A stretch of DNA of 56,216 nt from Akkermansiaceae bacterium. Its GTDB lineage: Bacteria > Verrucomicrobiota > Verrucomicrobiia > Verrucomicrobiales > Akkermansiaceae. Each line of letters opens with the position of its first letter. The first letter of the stretch is position 1. Below are positions 1 through 9,306 of this stretch, one piece after another. The stretch covers positions 1 to 56,216 of the forward strand of contig JANXMQ010000108.1 of assembly GCA_025354565.1 (NCBI GenBank), given 5' to 3'. The position numbers were made by a program, and so were the translations under genes. The notes under the pieces were generated by a model. It was not told the DNA's origin. It saw only the letters and a list, made by a program, of their open reading frames with translations, and did not search any database.

Positions 1-509
1 TGACCTCTCAAGTTTCCTTTTTGGGCCAGCTTCCGCGCACTGTTTCAATATCGTTGCCGATAAATGATTTTCAGGTGCGCAGCGCACAATTTAATCTTTT
101 TCCTCTGCCCAGCGTAACCTACTTGCTTAAGGCGCTTCGAACCCTTTTTAAGGGGATTCTTGGCACGATTTCCGCTGAGCCATCCTGTCAAAGAGCTTGT
201 TTCGAGGGGACTAAAAAGCCGATCGGGTGAAGATCTTACAAAGATCACCGCGATCGACGCCTTGTCTCTCGGTCACCCTCCGTCGTGGCGACGCGCGGAA
301 ACTAGTCCCCCCTCCTCTCACCGGTCAATCCCTTTTGTCACCTTTTTTACAAATTTTTCCAACTCCTTCGCAACTCACTGGTTCTTAATGGGTGGGATTT
401 TAAAATATGGCTGCCGACAGCACTTTGATGGAGCCGCATTTCCTATTCGATACTTAATTGAAGAACAACCCGGTGACAAACTCGCCACAATTGTTGGATA
501 TCGTCAGAT
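1..509. other. Intergenic region, no recognisable gene
   Basis: I recognise no gene, RNA or mobile element here. A plus-strand open frame of 117 codons (160-513) has no recognisable motif, signal peptide or normal composition, and it runs convergently into the end of the histidine kinase gene, so I do not call it. The region is more AT-rich than the coding DNA that follows. It may be the 3' flank of whatever lies to the left of the window. Confidence 0.4.
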
Positions 510-2072
510 TTAGCAAACGAAGTTCTTGCGCAGGCGAAGCGTGACCGCAAACCCTCCTGACGCTGGTAGCGAGGCCACGGCATCTCCTCCGCAGGCTTCC
601 ATGGAAGCCCGGACGATGGCAAGGCCGAGGCCGCTGCCTCCGGTATCGCGACTGCGGGAACGATCCGGTCGATAGAAAGGCTCGAACAAACGGGCGAGCT
701 CGTCGGGTGGAACGCCGGGGCCGTCGTCTGTTACCGTGATCTCGATGAAGTCCGCGCTCTCGGAAGCATCGATCAGGACCTTTGCGTTAGAACCAGCGTG
801 AATGGCCGCGTTTCTGATAAGATTGCGAACGGCTCTGGTGAGTAATGTCGCATCGGCAACTACGGTCAGCGCTGGCGCGATCCTGATTTCCGGGATTCTA
901 ACACCTCCTTCGCGGGACGCGACCTCGCGGAGCAGCGGCTCTAGCAAAATCGACTGCAGATGGGGTTTGCGATTTCCAGCCCGTGAAAAGTCGAGGATTT
1001 CCTCCACCAGTGTCGCGAGTTCCTGGGCATCCGCTTCGATGGCGGCCAAGCGGGCTTGCTCTTGTTCCCCGAGTTTCATCTCGAGGATGCCAAGCCCTGT
1101 GCGCATCCGGGCCAGCGGTGAGCAAAGTTCGTGTGCGGCATCACCCAGAAAGCGCTTTTGCCCGGAAACCAGATGGTCGAGTTGATCAGCCATCGTCTCG
1201 ATCGCATGTCCGAGATTTCCCAGTTCATCGTTGCCACGGGTAGGTAGTGAGACTTTGAATTGCCCGGCGGCGATCCGATCAGTGACGGCTGTTAGTCTGC
1301 GGATGTAACGAGTGATACCCCAGACCAAAGGTGTCCAGAAAGCGAGACTGAGTGCGAGTACGGCTAGGCCGCCCCAGAGCCATGGCTTGAACTCAAAAAA
1401 CATGCCCGAGCCATCCAATCTATCAGATCGAATCAGTAGCAATTGATGATTCCTCGGTTGACCAGGACGGCCGGGCAGCACCAATTCGACCCCCGCCCAG
1501 TAGCCATCGCCATTTTCGCCACGCATTAGTAATACCGGTCGCGTGGGAGGCTGCTGATCCAGCGCACCTGGTCCGTTTCCCGCTACGCCGGGGCGCTCGT
1601 CGGGTGGACGATTTTCCATATCATCGAAGGGTGGTGGGCCGAAATCATCAGGCAAGTCACCATGCGGAGGTGGCCCGTCAGCGGCATTTGGGCGCGGCGG
1701 GCGACGGCGTGGCGGTGGTCCAGGCTGGGGCGGGATTGCCGTTTTCGCACGATTTTGGACGTTTGCGGGAATAGTGAAAGGGCTGTCAGCAAGATTTCCG
1801 GGATCAAAAATAGCGGCGGTGACATTTTTCCGCGATGCCAAGGGGGCGATCGCGGCGTTCCACTCCGATCGGGGCCGTTGAATGATTACATTGCGGGAGA
1901 CCTCACCGAAGTTCCGCAGCCGCTCGCCAGCAGAGCCGCTGAGCAACGAATCCAAGCCAAGACCCAGTTGCCAGCCGACGAACCCGATAAATGCCAGCGC
2001 CAATACCAGCAGATGCAACAGCAGGCAGCCAAGCACTTTTGCTAACAGGGGGAAATAGGGACGGGATTTCAT
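510..2072 (-). CDS. CpxA-like membrane sensor histidine kinase
   Basis: Inner-membrane sensor kinase of 520 aa. A first membrane segment lies at about residues 12-38 and a second at about 232-253. They bracket a periplasmic sensor region containing an unusually proline-rich stretch (about 113-165), which echoes the proline-rich linkers of the EF-hand proteins encoded next door. A HAMP linker follows (about 254-305), then a HisKA H-box with phospho-acceptor H314 (context AAHELCSP), and a HATPase_c domain with N-box (NLIRNAA) and G-boxes (DDGPGVP, GGSGLGLAI). All catalytic boxes are intact. The start codon overlaps the stop of the response regulator gene by 4 bases (ATGA), so the two are translationally coupled. 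Signal and target genes are inferred only from position; Cpx-type kinases are known to sense envelope stress or metals. Confidence 0.93.
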   Translation of the reverse strand: MKSRPYFPLLAKVLGCLLLHLLVLALAFIGFVGWQLGLGLDSLLSGSAGERLRNFGEVSRNVIIQRPRSEWNAAIAPLASRKNVTAAIFDPGNLADSPFTIPANVQNRAKTAIPPQPGPPPRRRPPRPNAADGPPPHGDLPDDFGPPPFDDMENRPPDERPGVAGNGPGALDQQPPTRPVLLMRGENGDGYWAGVELVLPGRPGQPRNHQLLLIRSDRLDGSGMFFEFKPWLWGGLAVLALSLAFWTPLVWGITRYIRRLTAVTDRIAAGQFKVSLPTRGNDELGNLGHAIETMADQLDHLVSGQKRFLGDAAHELCSPLARMRTGLGILEMKLGEQEQARLAAIEADAQELATLVEEILDFSRAGNRKPHLQSILLEPLLREVASREGGVRIPEIRIAPALTVVADATLLTRAVRNLIRNAAIHAGSNAKVLIDASESADFIEITVTDDGPGVPPDELARLFEPFYRPDRSRSRDTGGSGLGLAIVRASMEACGGDAVASLPASGGFAVTLRLRKNFVC

Positions 2073-2797
2073 GGTTGGCCAAAATCGGAGGTGTCCGGCT
2101 CGTGAAGCGAATAGCCGATGCCACGAATGGTCCGGATGAAACGCGGGTTTTTCGCATCATCGCCGAGTTTCTTCCGCAAGGAGGACACGTGCACATCGAT
2201 CGATCGATCAAAGATATCGAAACGCCGCTCGGATACTTCCTCGATGAGTCGCTCCCGGGTTTTCACGCGCCCCTTGGATTTCACCAGCGATGTTAGGATC
2301 GCAAATTCTAATGTTGTTAGGTCGAGCGGTTTGTCGCCGAGGACCGCAGTATGGGTTTCCTCACAAAGCCGGAGCGTGCCGACGCACAGCTCGCGGGGCG
2401 TCTCGTTTTCCACCGGGATGCGTGCGCGGCGCGTCACTGCCCGCAAACGCGCCAGCAGTTCTCTGGAGGAAAATGTTTTCGGCAAATAGTCGTCCGCGCC
2501 AATTTCTAGACCCACAATACGATCCGCCTCATCGCCCAGTGCGGTCAACATCAGGACCGGCACGTCGGATTTTTTCCGAAGCTCCTTGAGTACGGCGAAG
2601 CCATCCATACCCGGCATCATCACGTCCAGAATCACCGCCTCGTAGGGAAACGCCAGGGCTTCGGCCAGTCCATCCGGCCCGTTGTGGCGCAGCTCCACGG
2701 TGTAACCCATGGGTGTTAGATAGTCACGAATAAGCCCAGCGAGCTTGCGATCATCATCGACGACCAGCAGTCGTCGGGAGCCTTGCGTTTCCACCAT
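2069..2797 (-). CDS. OmpR/CpxR-family response regulator
   Basis: DNA-binding partner of the downstream histidine kinase. The N-terminal receiver domain has the acidic pocket (D14, D15), phospho-acceptor D58 (context VILDVMMPG), T85 and K107. A C-terminal OmpR-type winged helix follows, ending near residue 240 with the typical wing (IRTIRGIGY). I prefer the ATG at 2797, which begins MVETQGS directly before the first receiver strand. An upstream in-frame ATG at 2827 would add ten residues with no domain role and would sit very close to the putative operator at 2840-2855. That operator has the spacing of a CpxR box, which makes autoregulation and control of the divergent EF-hand gene plausible. 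Confidence 0.93.
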   Translation of the reverse strand: MVETQGSRRLLVVDDDRKLAGLIRDYLTPMGYTVELRHNGPDGLAEALAFPYEAVILDVMMPGMDGFAVLKELRKKSDVPVLMLTALGDEADRIVGLEIGADDYLPKTFSSRELLARLRAVTRRARIPVENETPRELCVGTLRLCEETHTAVLGDKPLDLTTLEFAILTSLVKSKGRVKTRERLIEEVSERRFDIFDRSIDVHVSSLRKKLGDDAKNPRFIRTIRGIGYSLHEPDTSDFGQP

Positions 2798-2839
2798 GAC
2801 GAGGTTCTTAGCAGATCCGGACGTCATCCGCCCATCGCT

Positions 2840-2855
2840 TTTACAAAAATTTTAC
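2840..2855. promoter_or_regulatory. CpxR-like direct-repeat operator GTAAA-N6-GTAAA
   Basis: On the plus strand TTTAC occurs at 2840-2844 and again at 2851-2855. Read on the minus strand this is GTAAA-N6-GTAAA with an 11-bp period, matching the known CpxR consensus (GTAAA, 4-8 nt, GTAAA). It lies between the divergent response-regulator and EF-hand genes. A weak -10-like TACTAA at 2877-2882 would put a plus-strand start near 2889, with the box centred at about -41, a normal activator position. The operator role is inferred from pattern and placement. Confidence 0.55.
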
Positions 2856-2952
2856 ACTTTCATGCCTGATCCCACATACTAAGTTCACAATCCGCCGCTT
2901 TCATCGTCACAGTTCCCGCCCCAAGGGAGTCCAACAAGCAACCCAAAATACC

Positions 2953-3378
2953 ATGAAATTAAATCGCATCCACCTCCTAGTCGCCGTGCTCGCCACCGTC
3001 ACTGCGAATGCCGCAGAGCCAAAAACTCCTCATCCGCCACTCCCGCCCTTACTCGTCGCCCTTGATACCGACCGCGATGGCGAGCTCTCCGCCGCCGAGA
3101 TCGCCAAGGCCTCCGCCGCACTGAGCGAACTCGATAAAAACGGCGACGGCAAATTGACCCTCAAGGAAATCCTTCCGCCACCGCCAAAGGGTGTCACCCC
3201 GCCGCCACCGCCACCAGCCCCAGGCCCTTTGTTCGCCGCCATCGACCTGAACAAAGATGGTAGCCTTTCCGCCAGTGAAATCGAGGACGCCCCCCTCGCC
3301 CTCCTGACCCTCGACAAAAATCACGACGGCAAGCTCTCCCGCAAGGAACTCAATCCACCACCACCGCCGGCTCCATGA
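2953..3378 (+). CDS. Secreted EF-hand calcium-binding protein, four loops
   Basis: Small exported protein of 141 aa. A Sec signal peptide (MKLNRIHLLV...TANA) is probably cut just before AEPK. The mature part has two pairs of EF-hand-type loops with the DxDxDG pattern: DTDRDGELS and DKNGDGKLT, then DLNKDGSLS and DKNHDGKLS. Proline-rich linkers (runs of PPPP) separate the pairs. Such loops bind Ca2+ in the EF-hand/dockerin superfamily. It is the first gene divergent from the two-component system and is followed by a paralogue with the same architecture. No enzymatic domain is visible; a calcium buffer, sensor or scaffold in the periplasm or outside the cell is the most that can be said. Confidence 0.88.
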   Translation: MKLNRIHLLVAVLATVTANAAEPKTPHPPLPPLLVALDTDRDGELSAAEIAKASAALSELDKNGDGKLTLKEILPPPPKGVTPPPPPPAPGPLFAAIDLNKDGSLSASEIEDAPLALLTLDKNHDGKLSRKELNPPPPPAP

Positions 3379-3387
3379 TCCCCCCGA

Positions 3388-3420
3388 ACTCCGTCCCGGG
3401 GCTTTCCTCCGGGACGGAGT
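3388..3420 (+). terminator. Strong stem-loop downstream of the first EF-hand gene
   Basis: A perfect 12-bp inverted repeat (ACTCCGTCCCGG at 3388-3399, CCGGGACGGAGT at 3409-3420) encloses a 9-nt loop, starting 10 bases after the stop codon. There is no T-run, so it is either a rho-independent-like terminator without a U tract or an mRNA 3'-end stabiliser partly insulating the two EF-hand genes. Confidence 0.65.
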
Positions 3421-3546
3421 CATTCCGTAATTTGCAACTTTCCAGCGATTTCACAAACCATATTCTAACGCCGGATCCTATCATCCTACGATCGCCCCAA
3501 GCTTCCCCCCCGCGCTGAATTTGAATCCATACCAACAGACAACCCG

Positions 3547-4107
3547 ATGAAAACAACACGCATTCATTTAATCCTCGCCTTGGTGGCGAGCGTCGTCGCA
3601 TCCGCCCAGCAGCGTCCACCGCAAGGAGATCGCCGCCCGCCACCCGGACCACCGCCGGGCCAGCCGCCAGTCCCCGCACTCTTCATGGCGTTGGACACCA
3701 ACCACGACGGATTCCTCTCTACCGAGGAAGTCCAGGCCGCCGCCGACGTGATCGCGAAACTTGATAGAAACCACGATAAAAAAATCAGTCTGGATGAATT
3801 CCGGATGCCACCGCCAGATGGGAAAAAGTCACGAAAAGACCCAAATAAACCCAATGGTCCACCACGCGGCAAACCCCCGCTGCCACCCATTATCGAGGCG
3901 CTAGACACCGACCACGACGGCACCATCTCTGCGGAGGAAATGAAAAACGCCCCCGAATCGCTGAAGACTCTCGACAAGGACGGCAATGGCGAGCTCTCAC
4001 CTGAGGAACTGCGTCCTCTAGGCCCGCCGCCACCTCCTGAAGGTGGCGGGGATGGCGATGGTCCTCAAGGCCCACCGCCCACCGGTGAGAAGCCCTATGG
4101 CGAATAA
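3547..4107 (+). CDS. Secreted EF-hand calcium-binding protein, second paralogue
   Basis: Exported 186-aa paralogue of the preceding EF-hand protein. The signal peptide ([10 protein letters not shown]...VVASA) is cut before QQRPPQ. Four loops occur in two pairs: DTNHDGFLS and DRNHDKKIS, then DTDHDGTIS and DKDGNGELS. The second loop has K instead of G at the turn position (NHDKK), so it may bind calcium weakly. Proline/glycine-rich linkers lie before, between and after the pairs, including a C-terminal run rich in PPP and GDG. The resemblance to the proline-rich periplasmic loop of the neighbouring histidine kinase suggests, but does not show, a physical or signalling link. Confidence 0.87.
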   Translation: MKTTRIHLILALVASVVASAQQRPPQGDRRPPPGPPPGQPPVPALFMALDTNHDGFLSTEEVQAAADVIAKLDRNHDKKISLDEFRMPPPDGKKSRKDPNKPNGPPRGKPPLPPIIEALDTDHDGTISAEEMKNAPESLKTLDKDGNGELSPEELRPLGPPPPPEGGGDGDGPQGPPPTGEKPYGE

Positions 4108-4152
4108 GCCAGGACGGCAGACTCAGCCGATCCCTTGCTGAAACCCAACCCA

Positions 4153-4187
4153 GATTCCGCCCGGGCTACCCCGGTCCGAGCGGAATC
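4153..4187 (+). terminator. Stem-loop between EF-hand gene and YHYH gene
   Basis: Inverted repeat GATTCCGC (4153-4160) and GCGGAATC (4180-4187), with an additional inner CCGGG/CCCGG pairing at 4161-4174. It lies between the second EF-hand stop and the YHYH-protein start. It is probably a terminator or processing site; no T-run follows. Confidence 0.5.
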
Positions 4188-4213
4188 ACGCAAAACCTAT
4201 TTTTGACGCACCC

Positions 4214-7200
4214 ATGAAACCGCTCATCCTTTCCATCGCCGCCCTCACCTCCATGTCGGCTCTTGCTGACCCCCAGCTCACGTCGTGGTTCACCGCGAAC
4301 TCCGGCAAATACGCCCGCATCTATACCACCACCGCGAACCAAACATCGCAAACAAGCTCCACGACTTGGGCGCTTGGCAGTGGCACACAGACGAACCCAG
4401 CCTATGCGGGCGTGCATGAAATCAACTACTCTGCGAGCTACATCTACATCCGCACGACCGGCCTCGCCTCGCATCTCATGGGGCCGTGGTATCTCGACTC
4501 TGCAAAAACCCAGATTTTCCCGAACTATCCGTCCAACACCTCGGTGGTGTATAGAATCCCGCGAAGCTCCACGCTCGGCACGCCACCGGCCACGAAAACA
4601 CTCACCGGCAACGGCGCAATCGGCTATTTCGTGAACGGCGTGGCCTTCTTCGACAACCGCGACGCTTTTTCTTACAAGAACTCGAGCACGACCGACGCCA
4701 CGCCCACCAACGGCCTCACCGGCGATGGCATTTGGAACCGCAACGCCTACGCAAACGAGCTGGTCACCTTCGATGCCGCCCTCGCACACCAAGCGGGAAA
4801 CAACTACCACTACCACGTTAACCCGATCGCCCTGCGCTACCAGCTCAACGATCACGTCACCTCTGTCCCCAGCGCTAACACTTACGCCGAGGCCACCGGC
4901 ACCGCCACGCACTCACCCATCCTCGCCTGGGCTGCGGATGGCTACCCGGTTTACGGCCCTTATGGCTATTCGGACCCGACAAACGCCACCAGCAGCGTGC
5001 GCCGCATGGTGAGCGGCTACGTCGCGCGCAATGGCTCGAATGGCACGACCAATCTCACCACCACCGGACGCACGACGATTCCGGCATGGGCCGCCGTCGC
5101 ACAAAGCCGTGCAGCCACCCTCACCTCGGGACAATACGGCCCGAGCGTGAACGCCACCTATGCCATCGGCCACTACATCGAGGACTACGATTACCTTGGC
5201 GACCTCGGCTACACGCAAACGACCAGCTCCACCGTGCGCGATTTCGACTTGGATAAATACAACGGACGCTTCTGCGTGACCCCCGAGTTTCCTAGCGGCA
5301 CCTACGCGTATTTCTCCACCATCGACTCCAGCAATGCACCGGCATTTCCCTACAACATCGGACGCCAGTTTTATGGCAACGCGACTGGCGGCACCTCGAG
5401 CACCACGGTGATGAACGCGGACACGCCGCTCAACCAGCAGTTTCTCGGGGGCGCAAATACGGCCATCGCGATCAACACGCCGAGTGTGACCGGCACCAGC
5501 GTCACCCTCACTTGGAGCGCCACCGAGGGCGGAACTTATTCGGTGGACGCCTCGCCCAACCAGTCCACATGGACGAGCAAAGCCACCAGCATCGCCGCTG
5601 TTAGTAACACCGGAACTTCCACTTACACCGCGCTCGGCACCAGCGGCACCGAGTATGGCCGCGTGAACCGCACCGCGCTCGCCACCTACGACACCGTCGG
5701 CCAGACCGCCGCGACCGTCGCACAAACCAAGACGACCAGCTACACTCTCGGCAGCGCCAACGTTGCACCGACCCTAACGTCGATCAGCACACTCCCCGGC
5801 GCGACGAAAAACACCGCGTTCACGATCAGCTACGCGACCCTGCTCGCGGCATCGAACGCGGCGGATGCGAACGGCGACACCCTTTCCTTCCGCATCGAAG
5901 CGGTGAGCACTGGCACGCTCACGAAAAACGCCGTCGCAGTCACCGCAGGCAGCACTCTCATCAGCAGCGGCGAGAGCGTGGTGTGGACGCCCGCGACGAA
6001 CGCATCCGGCACCTTGGCGGCGTTCACCGTGAAAGCCTACGACGGTTCCCTCGCATCGAGCACCGCCGTGCAAGTGAACGTGAGCGTCGCCGCCAACACC
6101 GCCCCCACCCTAACAACCATCAGCACGCTCCCCGGCGCGACCGAAGACACGGCATTCTCGATTTCTTATGCGACACTCTTCGCAGCCTCAAACGCAGCCG
6201 ATTCAGACGGCGATGCGATTGCATTTCAAATCCAAGCGGTCAGCACTGGCACTCTCACGAAAAACGGCACGTCCGTCACCGCAGGCAGCACCTTGATCAG
6301 CAGCGGCGACAGCGTGGTGTGGACCCCTGCGGGAAATGCGAATGGCGCGCTCGCCGCCTTCACGGTGAAAGCCTACGACGGCCAAGCTGCATCCAGCACG
6401 GCGGTGCAGGTGAGTGTAACGACCGCAGCGGTGAACGACGCGCCGACCCTAACCACTCTCAGCACGCTCACTGGCGCGGTGAAGAACACCGCTTTTACTA
6501 TCAGTTATTCCACACTGCTTGCCGCATCGAACGCGGCGGATGCCGATGGCGACACGATCCAATTCCGCATCGACGCCGTGAGCAGTGGCACGCTCACGAA
6601 AAACGGCACCGCCGTCACCGCAGGCACCACGACCCTCACGACCGGAGACTCGCTGGTCTGGACGGCTGTGTCGAATTTCACCGGCACCACCGCCGCGTTC
6701 ACCGTCGAGGCCTGGGATGGCGTGCTTTTTTCCGGCACGCCGATCACCGTGAACGTCACCGTCACCACCAGCGACCCGCAGCTCACGTCATGGTATGTCG
6801 CCCAGAGCGGAAAATACGCCCGCATTGTCGAGACGGACACCGAGCTTCTCGCGAACAGCACCAAGACGACGTGGAGCTATGGTTCGCTCTCGCAAACACT
6901 GCCCGTCTATGCCGGCCCGCAACAGGTGGACTACAGCTCGGGCTACGTTTATATCCGCACGCCGGATCTCGCGACCTACACGATGGGCCCGTGGTATAAC
7001 GACGCCGCCCGCACCACGCATTTCGTGAACATTCCGAAAAACCAGGGTCTCATCGTCAAGCTGCCGCGCTCGAGCACACTTGCGGCGATTCCTTCCACGA
7101 AAACGCAAACGCCGGGTTACACTTTCGGCGGCGTGCTTCAAGATGCCGTGGGTTGGCTCGTGGATGGCGTTGCGATTTTCGATCCGCTCGACGGCTACAG

Positions 7201-9247
7201 CTATAGCGGTGGAACGGAAGCCCAGGGCGGTGCGGGCCAATGGCATCGCGACGCCTACGTGAACGAGGCCATCACTTTCGATAAATCACTCGCCCACGAG
7301 CAGAACACCGGGAAATACCACAACCACGCGAACCCCATCGCCCTGCGCTACCAACTCGGCGACAACGTGACTTTCAACAACACCTCCAAAGCCTACGCCG
7401 AGGGCAATGTCACCAGCCCCACGCAGCACTCGCCGATCGTCGGCTGGATGCTCGATGGCCTGCCCGTCTATGGCCCCTACGGTTACAGCAGTGCGTTGAA
7501 CTCGGCGAGCGGCGTGCGGCGAATGATCGGCGGTTTTGTAAAACGTGACGGCACGACCACCGGCGCGGACAACATCAGCACCACCGGCAGCGCCCGCACC
7601 CTGCCCGCATGGGCACTGCGACTCAACGGCAACGTGAGCGCCTCCGGCCCGAACGTCAGCGCGACCTATCCGTTTCCACGCTACATCGAAGACTGGACCT
7701 ATCTCGGCGACTTGCAAAAAAGTGCGGGCGTCTATTACCAACAAGGCACGGATTTCGACCTCAATGAATACAACGTCCGCTACTGCGTGACCCCGGAATT
7801 CCCCGGCGGCACATGGGCCTATTTCCTCAACATCTCGTCCGCCGGTGCTCCGCAGTTTCCCTACATGTGCAACCGCTGGTTCTACGGCGCACCCGCTGGC
7901 GGCACCGTCACCACCGTGAGCGAAACGGTGACGAGCCAGTTCATCGGCGGCGCGAATCGCCCGCTGTCAGTCACCAACGCAAGCGCCAGCGGCACCACCG
8001 TCACCCTCACTTGGAACGCCACCGAGGGCGGCACTTACTCGGTGGACGCCTCTCCGAACAATAGCACCTGGACGAGCAAAGCCACAGGCATCGCGGTTTC
8101 TAACACGAACACCGGCACCAGCAGCTACACCGCGCTGGCCGCCAGCGGCACCGAGTTCGGACGCGTGAACCGCACCGCGCTCGCCAGCTACGACTCGACC
8201 GGCACGACCGCCGCCACCGTTTCACAAACCGCGTCTGCGAGATACGTGATCGTTCCGCCCGCATTGGCCGTCACGCCTGCGTCCGGGCTCACCTCCAACG
8301 GTCCCGCAGGCGGCTCGTTCTCGCCCGCAAGCACCAGCTACACGTTGACCAATTCCGGCACCGGCACCTTGTCATGGACCGCCTCGAAAACCGCCACTTG
8401 GCTCGATCTCTCCGCCACCAGCGGCACACTCACCGCAGGGGCCACCGCCACGGTCAGCGTGACGATCAACTCGTCCGCGAACAGCCTCGCTGCAGGAAAT
8501 TTCAGCGACACGATCACTCTAACGAACAGCACCAACGGCACCGGCAACACCACCCGCGGAGTCAGCCTGGCCGTCCTCTCGACCAACGCCAACCTCTTCG
8601 CCCTCAGTCTCAGCAGCGGCACGCTTTCGCCAACTTTCTCCAGCGATACTCTCGCCTACACTGCCAGCGTTTCTAACGGCACCAGCTCACTCACCCTCAC
8701 CCCGACCACGCAGGATGGCAGCGCCACGGTGAAAGTGAACAACACCGCCGTGACCTCCGGCAGCCCAAGCGGCACCATCACGCTCGCCGTCGGCGACAAC
8801 GTCATTAGCACTGTCGTCACCCCCCAAAGTCTAACACCGACGAAAACCTACACCGTCACTGTCACCCGCCTGAGCGCCATCCAAAGCTGGAAACAGACCT
8901 GGTATGGCACCAGCGCTAACAGTGGAAACGCCGCCGACCTCGCTGATCCGTATGCCACCGGCTACCCAAATCTCGCCGTGTTCGCATTCTTCGGCCCGAG
9001 CCAAAACCCCGCCACCGCAGGCAGCCTCCAGCTCCCGCAACCCGCCCTCAGCGGTGGCAACATCCGCTACGATTTCACCCAGCCAGCCAATGTTTCCGGC
9101 ATCACCTACGGCGCTCAATGGACCACCACCTTGCTCTCTAACGATTGGCACGACATCGCAGAAACCGGCAGCGGATTGCAGCATATTTTCAGCGTCCCAG
9201 CCAGCAATTCCCGGACACTCCTACGGCTAAAAGTGACTTCCCAATGA
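4214..9247 (+). CDS. Giant secreted protein with two YHYH domains and Ig-like repeats
   Basis: 1677-aa exported protein with a Sec signal peptide (MKPLILSIAA...SALA). Order of parts: a YHYH-family domain (about 20-410) with the signature YHYH at 198-201; a fibronectin-like segment (about 420-510); three Ig/cadherin-like repeats of about 110 residues (about 516-853), each starting near APTLT; a second YHYH-type domain (about 856-1240) whose signature is YHNH at 1035-1038; a second copy of the fibronectin-like segment; a BACON-like segment; a cadherin-like beta-sandwich (about 1455-1550); and a short tail. YHYH proteins are uncharacterised secreted proteins whose His-rich signature suggests metal binding. 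The position between EF-hand proteins and a di-heme enzyme supports a redox or metal-related surface role. The protein is rich in Thr, Ser and Ala, as is common for surface proteins. Confidence 0.88.
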   Translation: MKPLILSIAALTSMSALADPQLTSWFTANSGKYARIYTTTANQTSQTSSTTWALGSGTQTNPAYAGVHEINYSASYIYIRTTGLASHLMGPWYLDSAKTQIFPNYPSNTSVVYRIPRSSTLGTPPATKTLTGNGAIGYFVNGVAFFDNRDAFSYKNSSTTDATPTNGLTGDGIWNRNAYANELVTFDAALAHQAGNNYHYHVNPIALRYQLNDHVTSVPSANTYAEATGTATHSPILAWAADGYPVYGPYGYSDPTNATSSVRRMVSGYVARNGSNGTTNLTTTGRTTIPAWAAVAQSRAATLTSGQYGPSVNATYAIGHYIEDYDYLGDLGYTQTTSSTVRDFDLDKYNGRFCVTPEFPSGTYAYFSTIDSSNAPAFPYNIGRQFYGNATGGTSSTTVMNADTPLNQQFLGGANTAIAINTPSVTGTSVTLTWSATEGGTYSVDASPNQSTWTSKATSIAAVSNTGTSTYTALGTSGTEYGRVNRTALATYDTVGQTAATVAQTKTTSYTLGSANVAPTLTSISTLPGATKNTAFTISYATLLAASNAADANGDTLSFRIEAVSTGTLTKNAVAVTAGSTLISSGESVVWTPATNASGTLAAFTVKAYDGSLASSTAVQVNVSVAANTAPTLTTISTLPGATEDTAFSISYATLFAASNAADSDGDAIAFQIQAVSTGTLTKNGTSVTAGSTLISSGDSVVWTPAGNANGALAAFTVKAYDGQAASSTAVQVSVTTAAVNDAPTLTTLSTLTGAVKNTAFTISYSTLLAASNAADADGDTIQFRIDAVSSGTLTKNGTAVTAGTTTLTTGDSLVWTAVSNFTGTTAAFTVEAWDGVLFSGTPITVNVTVTTSDPQLTSWYVAQSGKYARIVETDTELLANSTKTTWSYGSLSQTLPVYAGPQQVDYSSGYVYIRTPDLATYTMGPWYNDAARTTHFVNIPKNQGLIVKLPRSSTLAAIPSTKTQTPGYTFGGVLQDAVGWLVDGVAIFDPLDGYSYSGGTEAQGGAGQWHRDAYVNEAITFDKSLAHEQNTGKYHNHANPIALRYQLGDNVTFNNTSKAYAEGNVTSPTQHSPIVGWMLDGLPVYGPYGYSSALNSASGVRRMIGGFVKRDGTTTGADNISTTGSARTLPAWALRLNGNVSASGPNVSATYPFPRYIEDWTYLGDLQKSAGVYYQQGTDFDLNEYNVRYCVTPEFPGGTWAYFLNISSAGAPQFPYMCNRWFYGAPAGGTVTTVSETVTSQFIGGANRPLSVTNASASGTTVTLTWNATEGGTYSVDASPNNSTWTSKATGIAVSNTNTGTSSYTALAASGTEFGRVNRTALASYDSTGTTAATVSQTASARYVIVPPALAVTPASGLTSNGPAGGSFSPASTSYTLTNSGTGTLSWTASKTATWLDLSATSGTLTAGATATVSVTINSSANSLAAGNFSDTITLTNSTNGTGNTTRGVSLAVLSTNANLFALSLSSGTLSPTFSSDTLAYTASVSNGTSSLTLTPTTQDGSATVKVNNTAVTSGSPSGTITLAVGDNVISTVVTPQSLTPTKTYTVTVTRLSAIQSWKQTWYGTSANSGNAADLADPYATGYPNLAVFAFFGPSQNPATAGSLQLPQPALSGGNIRYDFTQPANVSGITYGAQWTTTLLSNDWHDIAETGSGLQHIFSVPASNSRTLLRLKVTSQ
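5501..5712 (+). repeat. Intragenic duplication, copy 1 (fibronectin-like segment)
   Basis: This stretch of the YHYH gene is closely similar at DNA level to 8000-8232. Both encode VTLTW, then ATEGGTYSVDASPN, then a shared EYGRVNRTALA/EFGRVNRTALA block. Similarity at silent positions suggests a recent duplication or gene conversion of the whole YHYH plus fibronectin unit. Confidence 0.75.
8000..8232 (+). repeat. Intragenic duplication, copy 2 (fibronectin-like segment)
   Basis: Partner of the repeat at 5501-5712 in the same gene, following the second YHYH domain exactly as copy 1 follows the first. The distance between copies (about 2.5 kb) matches the spacing of the two YHYH domains. Confidence 0.75.
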
Positions 9248-9306
9248 GTCATGCGGCGTCTGGAAATTGATGACATTCACGGCCATCCCATGCAGAGTGC
9301 CAAGCG

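Noticed and set aside
160-513. Plus-strand open frame of 117 codons at the left end
   Set aside because: No recognisable motif, signal peptide or family-like composition, and it converges into the histidine kinase gene. Chance open frame is more likely.
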